From Lachnospiraceae bacterium (GTDB lineage Bacteria > Bacillota > Clostridia > Lachnospirales > Lachnospiraceae), in the NCBI GenBank assembly GCA_017622845.1, contig JAGAQJ010000069.1:1-64000 (forward strand): a stretch of 64,000 nt of DNA. Reading direction: 5' to 3'. The notes under the pieces were generated by a model that did no database searches, was not told the DNA's origin, and saw nothing but the letters and a program-made list of their open reading frames with translations. Both the position numbers and the translations under genes were made by a program. Position 1 is the stretch's first letter; every line of letters starts with the position of its first letter. Below are positions 9,484-18,058 of this stretch, in pieces.

Positions 9484-10014
9484 ATGAAAAAAGAAGAACA
9501 TGTGATACATACCTTTGGACCGGTATATGATGAAAATTCAGAAATATTAATCCTTGGCTCCATGCCGTCAGTGAAATCAAGAGAGCAGCAGTTTTATTAC
9601 GGACACCCGCAAAACCGCTTTTGGAAGGTGCTTGCGGCGGTATTTGAGGATGCGGTGCCAAATACAACGGAAGAAAAAAGAAAGTTTTTGTTAAAGAAAA
9701 AAATAGCATTATGGGATGTGATAGAATCCTGTGATATCACAGGCTCCTCTGACAGCAGTATCAAAAATGTCAAAGAGAATGACATGAGTGTCATATTGGA
9801 CAGGGCAGATATTAAGGCGATATTGGTAAATGGCGGAAAAGCATATGAGCTTTTTGTGAAATACTGCAGACAGTATATCGATGGGGATGGAAAGCCCAAG
9901 CTTATCAGGCTGCCGTCCACAAGCCCTGCCAATGCGGCATGGTCACTGGAGAGACTGACGAATGCATGGAGATATGAAATCGCAAAAGTGATGGATATGG
10001 AACGCCTTATGTGA
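9484..10014 (+). CDS. Hypoxanthine-DNA (deoxyinosine) glycosylase, UDG family 6
   Basis: A 176-residue member of the uracil-DNA glycosylase superfamily. GSMPSVKSREQQFYYGHPQN followed by RFW is characteristic of the family 6 hypoxanthine-DNA glycosylases, and LPSTSPANA is the C-terminal minor-groove loop. It removes hypoxanthine formed by adenine deamination, starting base excision repair. The length is normal. The 22-bp gap from the YgjP-like gene and the lack of a separate promoter suggest co-transcription. Confidence 0.88.
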   Translation: MKKEEHVIHTFGPVYDENSEILILGSMPSVKSREQQFYYGHPQNRFWKVLAAVFEDAVPNTTEEKRKFLLKKKIALWDVIESCDITGSSDSSIKNVKENDMSVILDRADIKAILVNGGKAYELFVKYCRQYIDGDGKPKLIRLPSTSPANAAWSLERLTNAWRYEIAKVMDMERLM

Positions 10015-10108
10015 TATAGTTGATATATCCTGGATGCTCAGCCATCACAGCTACAGAGCTTTCAGGAAGCACAGCCTGGCGCATTCTTATTATTCTGGGA
10101 GAAATACA

Positions 10109-10546
10109 ATGATGCAGAACAATCAGCAGCAGAAAAAATACCGCACAAAAAGCAGAGATGCGATTATGTCGTACTTAGAGATGCATAGAGAACACAGCTT
10201 CAGCGTATATGACGTGCACGAATATATGCAGGCAAAAGGGATTTCAGTTAATCTGACAACGATTTACAGGAACCTTGACAAGCTCACTGAGGACGGAGAG
10301 ATTATGAAATACAAGACAGCAGAGGACGAATGCTGCCGATATCAGTGCGCCAAACCGCACGCCCGCTGCCATGAGCATATTCATATGCAGTGCAGGGAAT
10401 GCGGTAAAATTCTGCATATGGAATGTCATTTTATGGAGGAGCTTGTGAACCACCTTTATGAGCATCACGGGTTTACGCTGGAATGCTCGGGGTCCGTTCT
10501 TATGGGGCTGTGTGAGGAATGCAGATTAAAAGTAAAACAAGTGTAA
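10109..10546 (+). CDS. Fur family transcriptional regulator
   Basis: A 145-residue protein with the Fur winged helix (helix VNLTTIYRNLDKL) and a C-terminal metal-binding dimerisation domain rich in His and Cys. CRECG and CEEC give the two CXXC pairs of the structural zinc site. The start MMQNN follows a GGGAGA site; earlier in-frame starts would add about 25 residues without one. It could be a Fur, Zur or PerR equivalent. The sensory residues cannot be assigned with confidence, and no Fur-type palindrome is evident in its own upstream region. Confidence 0.88.
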   Translation: MMQNNQQQKKYRTKSRDAIMSYLEMHREHSFSVYDVHEYMQAKGISVNLTTIYRNLDKLTEDGEIMKYKTAEDECCRYQCAKPHARCHEHIHMQCRECGKILHMECHFMEELVNHLYEHHGFTLECSGSVLMGLCEECRLKVKQV

Positions 10547-10583
10547 AAAATATAAGAAGAAACATCAATGGAGGATTATTATT

Positions 10584-11087
10584 ATGGAACTATGGGATAT
10601 CTATGATTCAGAGAAAAAGCGTACGGGACGCACGATGAAGAAAAATGACTGGTGTCTGAAAGATGGAGAATACCATTTGACAGTGCTTGGTGTAGTCGCA
10701 CGGCCGGATGGCAGGTTTTTGATTACCAGGAGAGTCATGACAAAGGCATGGGCGCCCGGATGGTGGGAAGTATCAGGCGGTGCAGCGCAGGCAGGAGAGG
10801 ATTCAAAGGAAGCAGTGCTCAGAGAGATTCAAGAAGAAACAGGACTTGATGTATCAGGCTGGGATGGAGGCTATCTGTTCAGCTATCAGAGGGAAAATCC
10901 CGGTGAAGGAGATAATTATTTTGTGGATATTTACCGCTTTGTGTCCGATTTTGATGAGAAGGAGATTCACTTGCAGGAGGAAGAAACAGACGGGTATATG
11001 CTTGCTACGCTTGATGAGATTCAGGCATTTGCTGCACAGGGAGTGTTTCTGCATTATGACAGCATAAAAAAAGCATTTGAAATGTAA
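10584..11087 (+). CDS. NUDIX hydrolase
   Basis: A 167-residue protein with a complete NUDIX box: G at GAAQAGE, seven residues, then REIQEETGL, matching GX5EX7REUXEEXGU. The N-terminal MELWDIYDSEKKRTGRTM resembles the IDI-like/YfcD branch of the family. It hydrolyses nucleoside-diphosphate-linked compounds; the substrate is undetermined. RBS TGGAGG. It converges on the acyltransferase gene with only 6 bp between the stops. Confidence 0.9.
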   Translation: MELWDIYDSEKKRTGRTMKKNDWCLKDGEYHLTVLGVVARPDGRFLITRRVMTKAWAPGWWEVSGGAAQAGEDSKEAVLREIQEETGLDVSGWDGGYLFSYQRENPGEGDNYFVDIYRFVSDFDEKEIHLQEEETDGYMLATLDEIQAFAAQGVFLHYDSIKKAFEM

Positions 11088-11093
11088 ATGAAG

Positions 11094-11834
11094 TCACTCC
11101 CCGATTGTATCAGGAGCAGCGCCTGCAATATATTGATTTAGTACTTCCTGTATGCGCAGCTGTACTGTCTGTGCGATTTCTACAGTAGTCATATCCTTAT
11201 AGTCCGCATAGTAAAGAGGCTTTAGATAATATACAAAGGTCTTGATAGGTTTGAGCGTGTGTTCTTCAAAGACACGGTATGAGTCAATCAGCACAACAGG
11301 CACGATAGGAACCTTTGACCAGACAGCGCTCTTAAAGGCGCCCGGTTTGAATTCTGTTGTGGAATTGCCGTTATGACAGTAGCCGCCTTCCGGAAAGATG
11401 ATGAATTTGCGTCCTTTTTTGGTTTCCTCAGCCATCTCACGTATAATTTTTATGGATTGTCTGGCATCATTTCTGTCCATACGCTTGCCGCGTACCAGAT
11501 TGATAAACTGTTTTACCAGCGGAGCATTGGATTTGTCAATATCGATCACAACAGAGCATGGTTTCTCATGTGTAAGCATGATGCCGAGTGCGTCATATTT
11601 TCCCTGATGATTAGGACACATGATATAGCCTCCCTCATCAGGAAGATTATGCATGCCGTAGCCTTTTGTCGTGATATGACCCGGTTTGTTCATGCGCTTA
11701 ATGCACAAAAGATTCAATGCGTACATTTGCTCCTCCGAATACTTTTCGGGATGGCGTGAGACGTATTCCATCTGAGGAATCATGTAAATATGATGTAAAT
11801 TTCTGAAAATAACATGAAAAAATCTTGAAAACAT
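11094..11834 (-). CDS. 1-acyl-glycerol-3-phosphate acyltransferase family protein (PlsC-like)
   Basis: A lysophospholipid acyltransferase with the NHQGKYD (HX4D) catalytic motif and the FPEGG glycerol-phosphate-binding motif, as used to make phosphatidic acid at the membrane. The start MFSRFFHVIF at 11834 has GGGGT upstream. An in-frame GTG at 11903 would begin inside a perfect hairpin without a ribosome binding site, so it is less likely. The product is about 246 residues. Confidence 0.85.
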   Translation of the reverse strand: MFSRFFHVIFRNLHHIYMIPQMEYVSRHPEKYSEEQMYALNLLCIKRMNKPGHITTKGYGMHNLPDEGGYIMCPNHQGKYDALGIMLTHEKPCSVVIDIDKSNAPLVKQFINLVRGKRMDRNDARQSIKIIREMAEETKKGRKFIIFPEGGYCHNGNSTTEFKPGAFKSAVWSKVPIVPVVLIDSYRVFEEHTLKPIKTFVYYLKPLYYADYKDMTTVEIAQTVQLRIQEVLNQYIAGAAPDTIGE

Positions 11835-11892
11835 ATGATAACCCCAATTTCTACAAAATATTATAAAGGATATCAATAAATTAGTCAATAAA

Positions 11893-11917
11893 GGACTTTG
11901 CACTTACTGCAAAGTCC
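11893..11917. repeat. Perfect 10-bp inverted repeat in acyltransferase leader
   Basis: GGACTTTGCA and TGCAAAGTCC enclose CTTAC. On the minus strand it lies about 60 bp before the acyltransferase start and is followed by TTTATT. It could be a 5' mRNA hairpin or a weak terminator. Confidence 0.5.
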
Positions 11918-11981
11918 GGCAGCAGAAGACCGTAAGGCTGAACAGCAGCGCCTTTACGAAACAGAAGCATATATAATCCTC

Positions 11982-12011
11982 TTGCCTTTGTGTCAAATAT
12001 CAGGTTATAAT
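11982..12011 (+). promoter_or_regulatory. Promoter of the secreted SH3/amidase-like gene
   Basis: TTGCCT (11982-11987) and TATAAT (12006-12011) are spaced by 18 bp, about 50 bp before the ATG. Confidence 0.5.
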
Positions 12012-12061
12012 GATAGAAGCCGAAGGCATATTAAACAAGTTCTGAAAAAGGAGAGAAAGCG

Positions 12062-12736
12062 ATGAAGAAAATTACAAGTATGATTGCCGGTTTGATGCTT
12101 GGTTTGACCATATTTCTGAGTGCGCCGCCGATAGATGCGGCAGCGGCAGAGTACACGGTCACAGAGACGCAGGCAGTTCTGTACACAAACGAGTATACAG
12201 TGATATTGGCAGATGCAGATGAGAACACAGTGGTAATTCCTGCTGTGGATGCAGATTTGCCCATACAGGTTACAGGCGTTACAAGCAATGGATATTTTCG
12301 GATTGACCTTGGAGGACAGACATTTTATGTTAATGGAGCCGGACTTAGCGCACCTGTGTCAGATAGCAGCATATATGACAGCATCATGGCGCAGAAGGCA
12401 GTTTTTCCGGAAGGAATGCGCTGGACCAATGAAGATTTCCGTGAGTGGAAGGGAGGAGTCTTTATAGGAGGCTATGGATGTGCAGGATTTGCATTTGCAG
12501 TCAGCGATGCGGCATTCGGAGATGCACCGGCATATGTGCACAGAGATTATGACAACATAAAAGTAGGCGATATCTTGAGAATAAATAATGATACCCACTC
12601 AGTCATCGTGCTTGAGGTGAGAGAAAACTCAGTGATTGTGGCGGAGGGAAACTATAATTCCTCAATTCATTGGGGAAGAGAGATACCAAAGTCAAATCTG
12701 GAAGACCCGTACAGTTATATTCTGACAAGGTATTAA
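12062..12736 (+). CDS. Secreted protein with SH3-like and putative cysteine-amidase (NlpC/P60- or CHAP-like) domains
   Basis: The 224 residues begin with a clear signal peptide (MKKITSMIAGLMLGLTIFLS, cleavage near AAAAE, about residue 30). Residues ~32-100 are beta-rich and SH3-like. The C-terminal part has a papain-like arrangement: Cys in GGYGCAGFAFA, His in NDTHSVIVLEV, and a downstream EGNYNSSIHWG. A cell-wall peptidase or amidase is plausible, but no named family is certain. RBS AAAGGAGAG. It has its own promoter and converges on the next gene across a bidirectional terminator. Confidence 0.7.
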   Translation: MKKITSMIAGLMLGLTIFLSAPPIDAAAAEYTVTETQAVLYTNEYTVILADADENTVVIPAVDADLPIQVTGVTSNGYFRIDLGGQTFYVNGAGLSAPVSDSSIYDSIMAQKAVFPEGMRWTNEDFREWKGGVFIGGYGCAGFAFAVSDAAFGDAPAYVHRDYDNIKVGDILRINNDTHSVIVLEVRENSVIVAEGNYNSSIHWGREIPKSNLEDPYSYILTRY

Positions 12737-12747
12737 CGGATGTCCAG

Positions 12748-12777
12748 AACCGGAATATGCAGAAGCATATTCCGGTT
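12748..12777. terminator. Bidirectional terminator between convergent genes
   Basis: AACCGGAATATGC (12748-12760) and GCATATTCCGGTT (12765-12777) form a perfect 13-bp stem with loop AGAA, midway between two converging genes. Confidence 0.75.
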
Positions 12778-12783
12778 TGTGCT

Positions 12784-13668
12784 TTACTGCTTAACTTGGA
12801 GCAGTTCCTTTGCACTGTAATAATCCTTTTCCTCAATGCCGAGAATTGTACAGGCTTCTTTTAGAGATACATGCAGGTTATGGATAACATTATCAATACT
12901 TTTTATGGTATTTTCAGCATTTACCTGCTGCGTATTTTCGGCTACAGCTTTGCTTAAAGCAGCATCAAATTCCGGTTTCATTAATTCCATCAGGGCCTCA
13001 CACATATCTGAATCCTCCTTTACGATATAAAAACTTGCAGGATTGGCTTTCAGCGCAACCTGAAAAAGTGAATCAGCCAAATCCTTGTCATACTTAGTCG
13101 ACAGACTGTGAATGTCAGTAATCAGTTCTGAAGCAGAGACAGGACTAAGGCGGTTGGTAAGCTTAGACAGCCATTTATGATTAGCAGGATTAAGCTCACA
13201 TGTAACAATGATCTGTGTTTGAAAGAAATTGTCTTTTTGAATATAGTATATGCCGGAATATTGCTGTGTAATGGTATATCCGTTTTCTTGAAACCACCTC
13301 ATAAGCCTGGCAGGGGAGATATCCCGCACAAAAGAGATTGTTATGTCATCAGGACGAATACTGCCAATGCTTCTTTCATATGATTTGTAGAGGCATGCAT
13401 AGCCGAGAACCTTGAAATATGTGTCGATATCCAGACTGTCAGAAGGACTTTTGTATTCCATGATATTGTGTCCGCGAAAAATTCTGCCAATATCATTTTT
13501 TATGACAGCATGTTTTTCCATTTTGATAATCAGCAAATCAACTTGAAGTGGTTTTTGATTCAGGTTGTATTCCTGTTCAAAAGTTAAAATATCACAATGA
13601 TCTTTTAGCTCTAATCTGACAGCGGAGCAAAAAGCCGGATGCCATTGAATTATGTCTTTTTCGCTCAT
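12784..13668 (-). CDS. PD-(D/E)XK nuclease-like protein of unknown function
   Basis: A 294-residue soluble protein. The N-terminal ~110 residues look like a PD-(D/E)XK/Rpn-type fold: LNQKPLQVDLLIIK supplies the acidic residue and NIMEYKSPSD supplies an E-X-K triad. The middle is mixed alpha/beta; the C-terminal ~80 residues are helical. Similar proteins occur in Lachnospiraceae, and I know of no assigned function. The ATG at 13668 has a GAGG site on the minus strand. No neighbour indicates a role. Confidence 0.6.
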   Translation of the reverse strand: MSEKDIIQWHPAFCSAVRLELKDHCDILTFEQEYNLNQKPLQVDLLIIKMEKHAVIKNDIGRIFRGHNIMEYKSPSDSLDIDTYFKVLGYACLYKSYERSIGSIRPDDITISFVRDISPARLMRWFQENGYTITQQYSGIYYIQKDNFFQTQIIVTCELNPANHKWLSKLTNRLSPVSASELITDIHSLSTKYDKDLADSLFQVALKANPASFYIVKEDSDMCEALMELMKPEFDAALSKAVAENTQQVNAENTIKSIDNVIHNLHVSLKEACTILGIEEKDYYSAKELLQVKQ

Positions 13669-14018
13669 GTAAGAACCTCGTGAATGTTATATTTGAACAG
13701 TTATTTACATTTATAATATAGCATAAAAAAATGTAACCCGCAATATAACAGAATGTAAACACATGTTCTAATACCAGAATAACAAACATAAGTTCATATG
13801 TCAAGAGAAAAAAGTGACAGCAGTAAAATAAATGAATCCGGGCTGCTGTTCAGAAAGTACTTATATATTATTTGAGTATTCTTACATGTTGCTGTGACGG
13901 AATAAGCCGGGAGGAACTGTTTCAAATCAGGCGATAAAATGTAAAATTCGACAAAATCTACCATATTTGAACAGAATAACGTAAGGTATGACATAAAATA
14001 AGCTCTTGCTGTTTTAAA
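13669..14018. other. AT-rich intergenic region between divergent genes
   Basis: About 350 bp with no convincing ORF. It holds several TTACAT/ATGTAA words near 13704-13760, which may serve the minus-strand promoter. The 12-mer ATATTTGAACAG occurs twice, near 13689 and 13963. No RNA gene is seen. Confidence 0.5.
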
Positions 14019-14070
14019 TGGTATACTTTTATAGATAGGAACTATTTGTCATATCTAAAGTACCGGTACT
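14019..14070 (+). promoter_or_regulatory. Extended -10 promoter and palindromic operator of the first XRE gene
   Basis: TGGTATACT (14019-14027) fits an extended -10 element. AGTACCGGTACT (14059-14070), a perfect 12-bp palindrome, lies between it and the start codon and could be an autoregulatory operator for the XRE protein. Confidence 0.45.
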
Positions 14071-14091
14071 AACAAAACAGGAGGGATTTCA

Positions 14092-14466
14092 GTGGTGGAT
14101 ACTCAAAAAACAAAACAAAAGTCAGGAAATAAAGGAAAAGAGGAAATAAGTAAGATATATGTGGAATCAGGGGTCCGCATATTAAACTGCAGGCACAAGA
14201 AAAAGATGACAAGAGATACACTGGCAAGTGCAGCAGGAATCTCAAGCAAATTTCTGTATGAGATAGAGACAGGACATACAGGGTACTCTGTGGCAGTGCT
14301 GGAGAAAATTGCAGAGGCATTAGGCGTTGAATGTGATTATATTTTATTTGGACAGGTTAACAGACCTCATTATGATCAGGACCTGGTTTCGGCGCTGGCA
14401 GCATTTGACGAAGAAGGCCTGCAGAAGGTAGCGCGCGTATTGAACATTATAGCGGAATTTCATTAG
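14092..14466 (+). CDS. XRE-family transcriptional regulator (agr-flanking copy 1)
   Basis: A 124-residue protein with a lambda-repressor-type helix-turn-helix (about 28-85): TRDTLASAAGISSKFLYEIE carries the two DNA-contact helices. The GTG start (14092, or 14095) follows GGAGGG. It closely resembles the XRE protein at 19804 (both have GISSKFLYEIE-like or LSDKFLYEIE-like helices and CDYIL after the domain). The pair brackets the MCP and agr genes and probably arose by duplication. The short C-terminal tail (about 85-124) may be a dimerisation element. Confidence 0.85.
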   Translation: MVDTQKTKQKSGNKGKEEISKIYVESGVRILNCRHKKKMTRDTLASAAGISSKFLYEIETGHTGYSVAVLEKIAEALGVECDYILFGQVNRPHYDQDLVSALAAFDEEGLQKVARVLNIIAEFH

Positions 14467-14474
14467 CGGACGAA

Positions 14475-14504
14475 CAGAACCGTTCACCGGAGTGGGCGGT
14501 TCTG
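14475..14504 (+). terminator. Terminator-like hairpin after XRE gene 1
   Basis: CAGAACCG (14475-14482) pairs with CGGTTCTG (14497-14504). The T tract is poor, so termination may be weak. Confidence 0.45.
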
Positions 14505-14639
14505 TCTGCCGACAAGGAGCATGCACGAATACAATATAGAAAAATATGTCATAAAAAATAGAAAAGAGTATATACTTTATTGTCAGTTTATTATATAATT
14601 GGTCTGAATAAACTAACGATGATACAGGAGGTTACTTTT

Positions 14640-16181
14640 ATGGAAAAAAAGCAATTAACTGCATTGGAGGAGTATATAAATAAAGTATTTTTAATGGTGC
14701 TGTTGATTGTTCCGGGAGCTTGTCTTTGCGCAGGCATAACGTTTACTCTGGAGAGAGCGTTAAAGTGGTATCCTGATGTAAGCTGGCCGGGACTGATTAT
14801 TTTTGACGTGACATGTGTATTGTACCTCCTGATTGCAATTTATCAGATAAAAACCGGATTTGCAGAAGACGGTACAGTACTGCCGCAGCGGCTGAAATAC
14901 GGTAAAATCTATATTGTTGCTGTAATGCTTGTCCAGTTCAACTTTATTGTATACTTAATTCCTTATGAAGAATTTTGGGCGTTTGCTTTTTTCTTTGTGA
15001 TACTTGCAATGTTCTTTCTTGATGTAAAGATGGTTAGTATTACAATTGTTGAGATCGGTCTGTCTATTGTAATTTCATTTTTCCTGAACGGAACAGTAAT
15101 GCTTCCGGATAAAGATGAATTTTTTATGCCGAATATCGTCAATCGAATGATATGTCTGGTTTTGTCGTTCGCCGGTGTCTGGCTTATTACATTTTTTGTC
15201 GGTAAATTCCTGGTGGATGCCAAGAAAGATGAGATGGAGAGAAATAACAGCAAGGTGAACGAAGTGCTCTCGACGGCAAAGCTGCTGGCTGACAATTTAA
15301 TGAAGTCAGGAAACATTCTGTCAGAAATTTCATCGAATCAAAGTGCATCGGCAGAGGAGCTTGCGGCGACAAGCGAAACGCTCCTGGCTAAGAGCAATCT
15401 GCTGAGTGAGAAGTCAGACGAAAGTATTGCGAACCTGAATGAACTGAAGCAGTGGGGTGACATCCTGAACCAAAATGTTGCAAAAGTAGACAGTTCATCG
15501 AAGAATCTTTTGGAAAAGTCACAGGACAACAAAAAAATGCTCGATTCCCTGAGCGGTGTCAATGACGAAGTGATGGAGTCCATGCATGAAACCAATCAGG
15601 TTGCCCGGAGACTGTCCGAAGCAGTGTCCGAAATTGATGTCACTTTGAATCTAATCAGCGAGATTTCCGAATCTACCAATCTGCTGGCGCTCAATGCTTC
15701 TATAGAAGCGGCGAGGGCGGGAGAAGCAGGAAAAGGCTTTGCCGTTGTAGCGTCCGAAGTAGGAAAGCTTGCAGGCAGTACACAGGAAAGCCTTCAGGAG
15801 GTAAAGAAGGTCATTGAGAAGATACAGAATAATGTGTCGGATATTACTTCTTATATTGCAGATAATTCTGATAAGCTGTCAAGACAGAATGAATACTTCA
15901 GAAATGTATTTGCAGGGATTCAGGAAATGATTGATCTGCTGTATCAGTCAATAGAGGATATTAACACTATGAATGATGCGCATGGCAAGCAGGTTCAGGT
16001 GATTGAACATACCGTCGGCATCAGTGGGGATATAGCAGGCAGTATCAAGCTTGAAAATCAGGAATTTGCATCTATATCCGGTATGGTTGAAGGGAATGTG
16101 AAGGATATCAGCATTATGACAGAACAGATTGAGGAAATAAACCGCATGACGAAGGAAATTGACGAATTGCTAAAAAAATAG
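14640..16181 (+). CDS. Methyl-accepting chemotaxis-type protein without a periplasmic sensor
   Basis: A 513-residue protein with about six hydrophobic segments in the first ~190 residues and only short loops between them. A long coiled signalling domain follows, with the conserved hairpin tip around [20 protein letters not shown] and [15 protein letters not shown]. There is no extracellular ligand domain and no obvious HAMP domain, so it would sense through its membrane segments. The ATG at 14640 follows CAGGAGG; an upstream in-frame ATG lacks a site. No chemotaxis or flagellar genes are nearby, so a non-motility role is possible. Confidence 0.85.
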   Translation: MEKKQLTALEEYINKVFLMVLLIVPGACLCAGITFTLERALKWYPDVSWPGLIIFDVTCVLYLLIAIYQIKTGFAEDGTVLPQRLKYGKIYIVAVMLVQFNFIVYLIPYEEFWAFAFFFVILAMFFLDVKMVSITIVEIGLSIVISFFLNGTVMLPDKDEFFMPNIVNRMICLVLSFAGVWLITFFVGKFLVDAKKDEMERNNSKVNEVLSTAKLLADNLMKSGNILSEISSNQSASAEELAATSETLLAKSNLLSEKSDESIANLNELKQWGDILNQNVAKVDSSSKNLLEKSQDNKKMLDSLSGVNDEVMESMHETNQVARRLSEAVSEIDVTLNLISEISESTNLLALNASIEAARAGEAGKGFAVVASEVGKLAGSTQESLQEVKKVIEKIQNNVSDITSYIADNSDKLSRQNEYFRNVFAGIQEMIDLLYQSIEDINTMNDAHGKQVQVIEHTVGISGDIAGSIKLENQEFASISGMVEGNVKDISIMTEQIEEINRMTKEIDELLKK

Positions 16182-16299
16182 CGGTGTTGTAATTCCTGAA
16201 ATGAGTGGTTATATTTTTGATTATAGATTTGATTCTATTCAAGTGCGCCTAAAATGGTTATAGTTAAGGTATAGCTGATTTATAGGAGGTGCACGAAAG

Positions 16300-16485
16300 A
16301 TGTTTCGGATAGAAAAGAATCTGTCAAGACCTAATGTACCAAAGACAATACGGTTTACGGAAGAACTTGATGAAAAATTAACAATTGTAGCTAATGGTGA
16401 ACAGATTTCGTTCAATGAGCTGGTGCTTAGATGCTGCCAGTATGCATTGAATGATTATGAAGGAAAAGCAGATATCAAAAAATAA
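16300..16485 (+). CDS. Small ribbon-helix-helix-like protein
   Basis: A 61-residue protein with an excellent AGGAGG site. KTIRFTEELDEKLTIVANGE then ISFNELVLRCCQYAL fits the beta-strand plus two-helix plan of CopG/Arc-type DNA-binding proteins. It ends 6 bp before the LytTR response regulator gene, so the two are very likely co-transcribed and co-translated. It could be an accessory repressor for the agr locus; no direct evidence. Confidence 0.7.
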   Translation: MFRIEKNLSRPNVPKTIRFTEELDEKLTIVANGEQISFNELVLRCCQYALNDYEGKADIKK

Positions 16486-16491
16486 GGACTT

Positions 16492-17214
16492 ATGAGAAAG
16501 AATATTTTAATTATTGAAGATGAAGAGCATTCAAGAAATGCTCTGGTCAAGGTTGCATTAACATGTGCAGAGGACTGCAATGTGCTTGATACGGACAATG
16601 TCGCTGAGGCGTATCAGTATGCTTTGGAACAGGATATCGACCTGTTCTTAATCGATATTATTTTGGATAAAAATAAAGTACATGATGTATCGGGGATGAT
16701 TTTTGCGGAGAGAATCCGTCAGGTTGACCGATATAAGTATACGCCGATTATTTTCATAACAAGCCTCGTTGATCAGGGACTGAATGCATTGCATAATATT
16801 CATTGCTATAACTATATTGAGAAGCCCTTTGACATAAAAAAGGTCAAAGAGAATATTATTGATGCACTGGGAGCGCCGAACGGAGCAGACAGAGAGATTG
16901 CATTCTTTACATTTCACAAGGATGGCATCTTATTTCACATCCCCATTGAGAAGATTATGTATTATGAAACGCATGGCAGAAAATCATATGTCCACTTGGA
17001 GGAAGAAATCATTGAGATACCATACAAATCATGCAAAGCAATCCAATGTGAGCTGCCAAGGAAGTATTTTCTCAAATGCAACGGGTATACGATTGTCAAC
17101 AAGAATTATCTGAATATGTCGGATAAAGCCAACAGATATATCACGCTTGTGAATGGTGAAGTGCTGGAAGTAAGCAGAGTGATGAAGAAAAGCTTCTTTG
17201 AGGACTTGCAGTAG
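16492..17214 (+). CDS. LytTR-type response regulator (AgrA-like)
   Basis: A 240-residue protein: receiver domain at about 1-125 with acidic pocket E9-D10, phosphoacceptor D55 in FLIDII and the IEKPF lysine; LytTR DNA-binding domain at about 140-238 (IEKIMYYETHGRKSYVHL; FLKCNGYTIVNKNYL). This is the AgrA/VirR architecture, which binds direct repeats upstream of target promoters. It runs towards agrDB on the opposite strand and shares a terminator with it. The cognate kinase is presumably the AgrC-like protein at 18305, a split layout for an agr locus. Confidence 0.9.
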   Translation: MRKNILIIEDEEHSRNALVKVALTCAEDCNVLDTDNVAEAYQYALEQDIDLFLIDIILDKNKVHDVSGMIFAERIRQVDRYKYTPIIFITSLVDQGLNALHNIHCYNYIEKPFDIKKVKENIIDALGAPNGADREIAFFTFHKDGILFHIPIEKIMYYETHGRKSYVHLEEEIIEIPYKSCKAIQCELPRKYFLKCNGYTIVNKNYLNMSDKANRYITLVNGEVLEVSRVMKKSFFEDLQ

Positions 17215-17217
17215 TGC

Positions 17218-17302
17218 GGCTCAGCCTTTTATGCATTTATATTGCCATTTTCCGCCGGACAGTCAGAGGGAAGAGTTCTTCTGCGTTCTGTTCATTGCAA
17301 GC
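17218..17302 (+). repeat. Decayed remnant of the long palindromic repeat
   Basis: CTCAGCCTTTTATGCATT near the start and GTTCTGTTCATTG near the end match the two ends of the repeat at 39147; the middle is mostly lost. Confidence 0.4.
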
Positions 17303-17320
17303 AGGATTAAATTTTTAGAC

Positions 17321-17354
17321 AATAAAAAATGGTGTTGAAACACCATTTTTTATT
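17321..17354. terminator. Bidirectional terminator between response regulator and agrD
   Basis: AATAAAAAATGGTGTT (17321-17336) and its exact complement (17339-17354) form a 16-bp stem with A and T flanks, so it works in both directions. It lies 2 bp from the agrD stop codon. Confidence 0.9.
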
Positions 17355-17355
17355 G

Positions 17356-17502
17356 CTAATCTTCTGAAGGATATTCTGGTTCGCCGAAAAAGAAGAGACA
17401 ATTTACATCAGGCATTGGCTTGACTGCTAATACAACGATTGAAAGTGTAATTCCTGCAAGTGTGCCAATTACTTTTTGGAGTATGTTAGTGCCGTTTTTC
17501 AC
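17356..17502 (-). CDS. agrD: AgrD-type cyclic lactone autoinducer prepeptide
   Basis: A 48-residue ORF beginning with GTG after a GGAGGTGAGA site and overlapping the agrB end by 17 bp, the usual agrBD coupling. The N-terminal MKNGTNILQKVIGTLAGITL is an amphipathic, membrane-associating leader. VNCLFFF holds the cysteine (C35), and an acidic, proline-bearing tail GEPEYPSED follows, as in AgrD proteins cleaved by AgrB. By analogy the mature signal would be a thiolactone closed between C35 and the carboxyl of F39, with a short N-terminal tail of unknown length. It is identified from order and motif; the ring is inferred. Confidence 0.88.
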   Translation of the reverse strand: MKNGTNILQKVIGTLAGITLSIVVLAVKPMPDVNCLFFFGEPEYPSED

Positions 17503-18058
17503 ATCTCTCACCTCCTTTTTTGAGAATATATGCTATTAATAACTGCAAAGAATGCAGAATAATAGTCCAGTATCCCACTGATGCAAAAGATGTTTGATAA
17601 AAAATTAGTATGACAACTGCACAATATATTGTAATTATATAAGACTTTTTTTTGATTGCTTGTCTTTTTACATCAGACAAGAGTGGTCTTGTCGCTGATT
17701 GAATTGGACTGAGACAAAAATTAATTATAGAGCAAAATAGCATGAGCAATAAGAACAAGGAACATGGTAAGAGTATTTTGCCCAAAACACAGATTATAAT
17801 TGTAAAATATCCGAAAGAAAAAAGGAAGCAAGACCAATAGTGTTTAAAATGCAATCCGCCCGATTGAGTTCTCAGTGGAATGGAAACCAATACAGCAAAT
17901 AAATATTGAGTCAAATGTCCAATATAGTAAAAAAACAAGGACATGACTATAAATTTGCTTAAATCATACATAATACATTTGAGCTTAAAAATAATAAATT
18001 TTTGCTCTCTTGGACTTAATTTAATTTCATTTGCCATATATTCAGTCAGTATATTCAT
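17486..18058 (-). CDS. agrB: AgrB-type membrane endopeptidase
   Basis: A 190-residue multipass membrane protein of the accessory gene regulator B family. The catalytic pair is visible in RTQSGGLHFKHYWSC: His70 and Cys77, seven apart as in S. aureus AgrB (H77/C84). It cleaves AgrD C-terminally and forms the cyclic peptide. The ATG at 18058 has a GAGGA site; a longer in-frame reading upstream has none. The gene is AT-rich relative to the window. It is divergent from agrC and overlaps agrD. Confidence 0.92.
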   Translation of the reverse strand: MNILTEYMANEIKLSPREQKFIIFKLKCIMYDLSKFIVMSLFFYYIGHLTQYLFAVLVSIPLRTQSGGLHFKHYWSCFLFSFGYFTIIICVLGKILLPCSLFLLLMLFCSIINFCLSPIQSATRPLLSDVKRQAIKKKSYIITIYCAVVILIFYQTSFASVGYWTIILHSLQLLIAYILKKGGERCEKRH

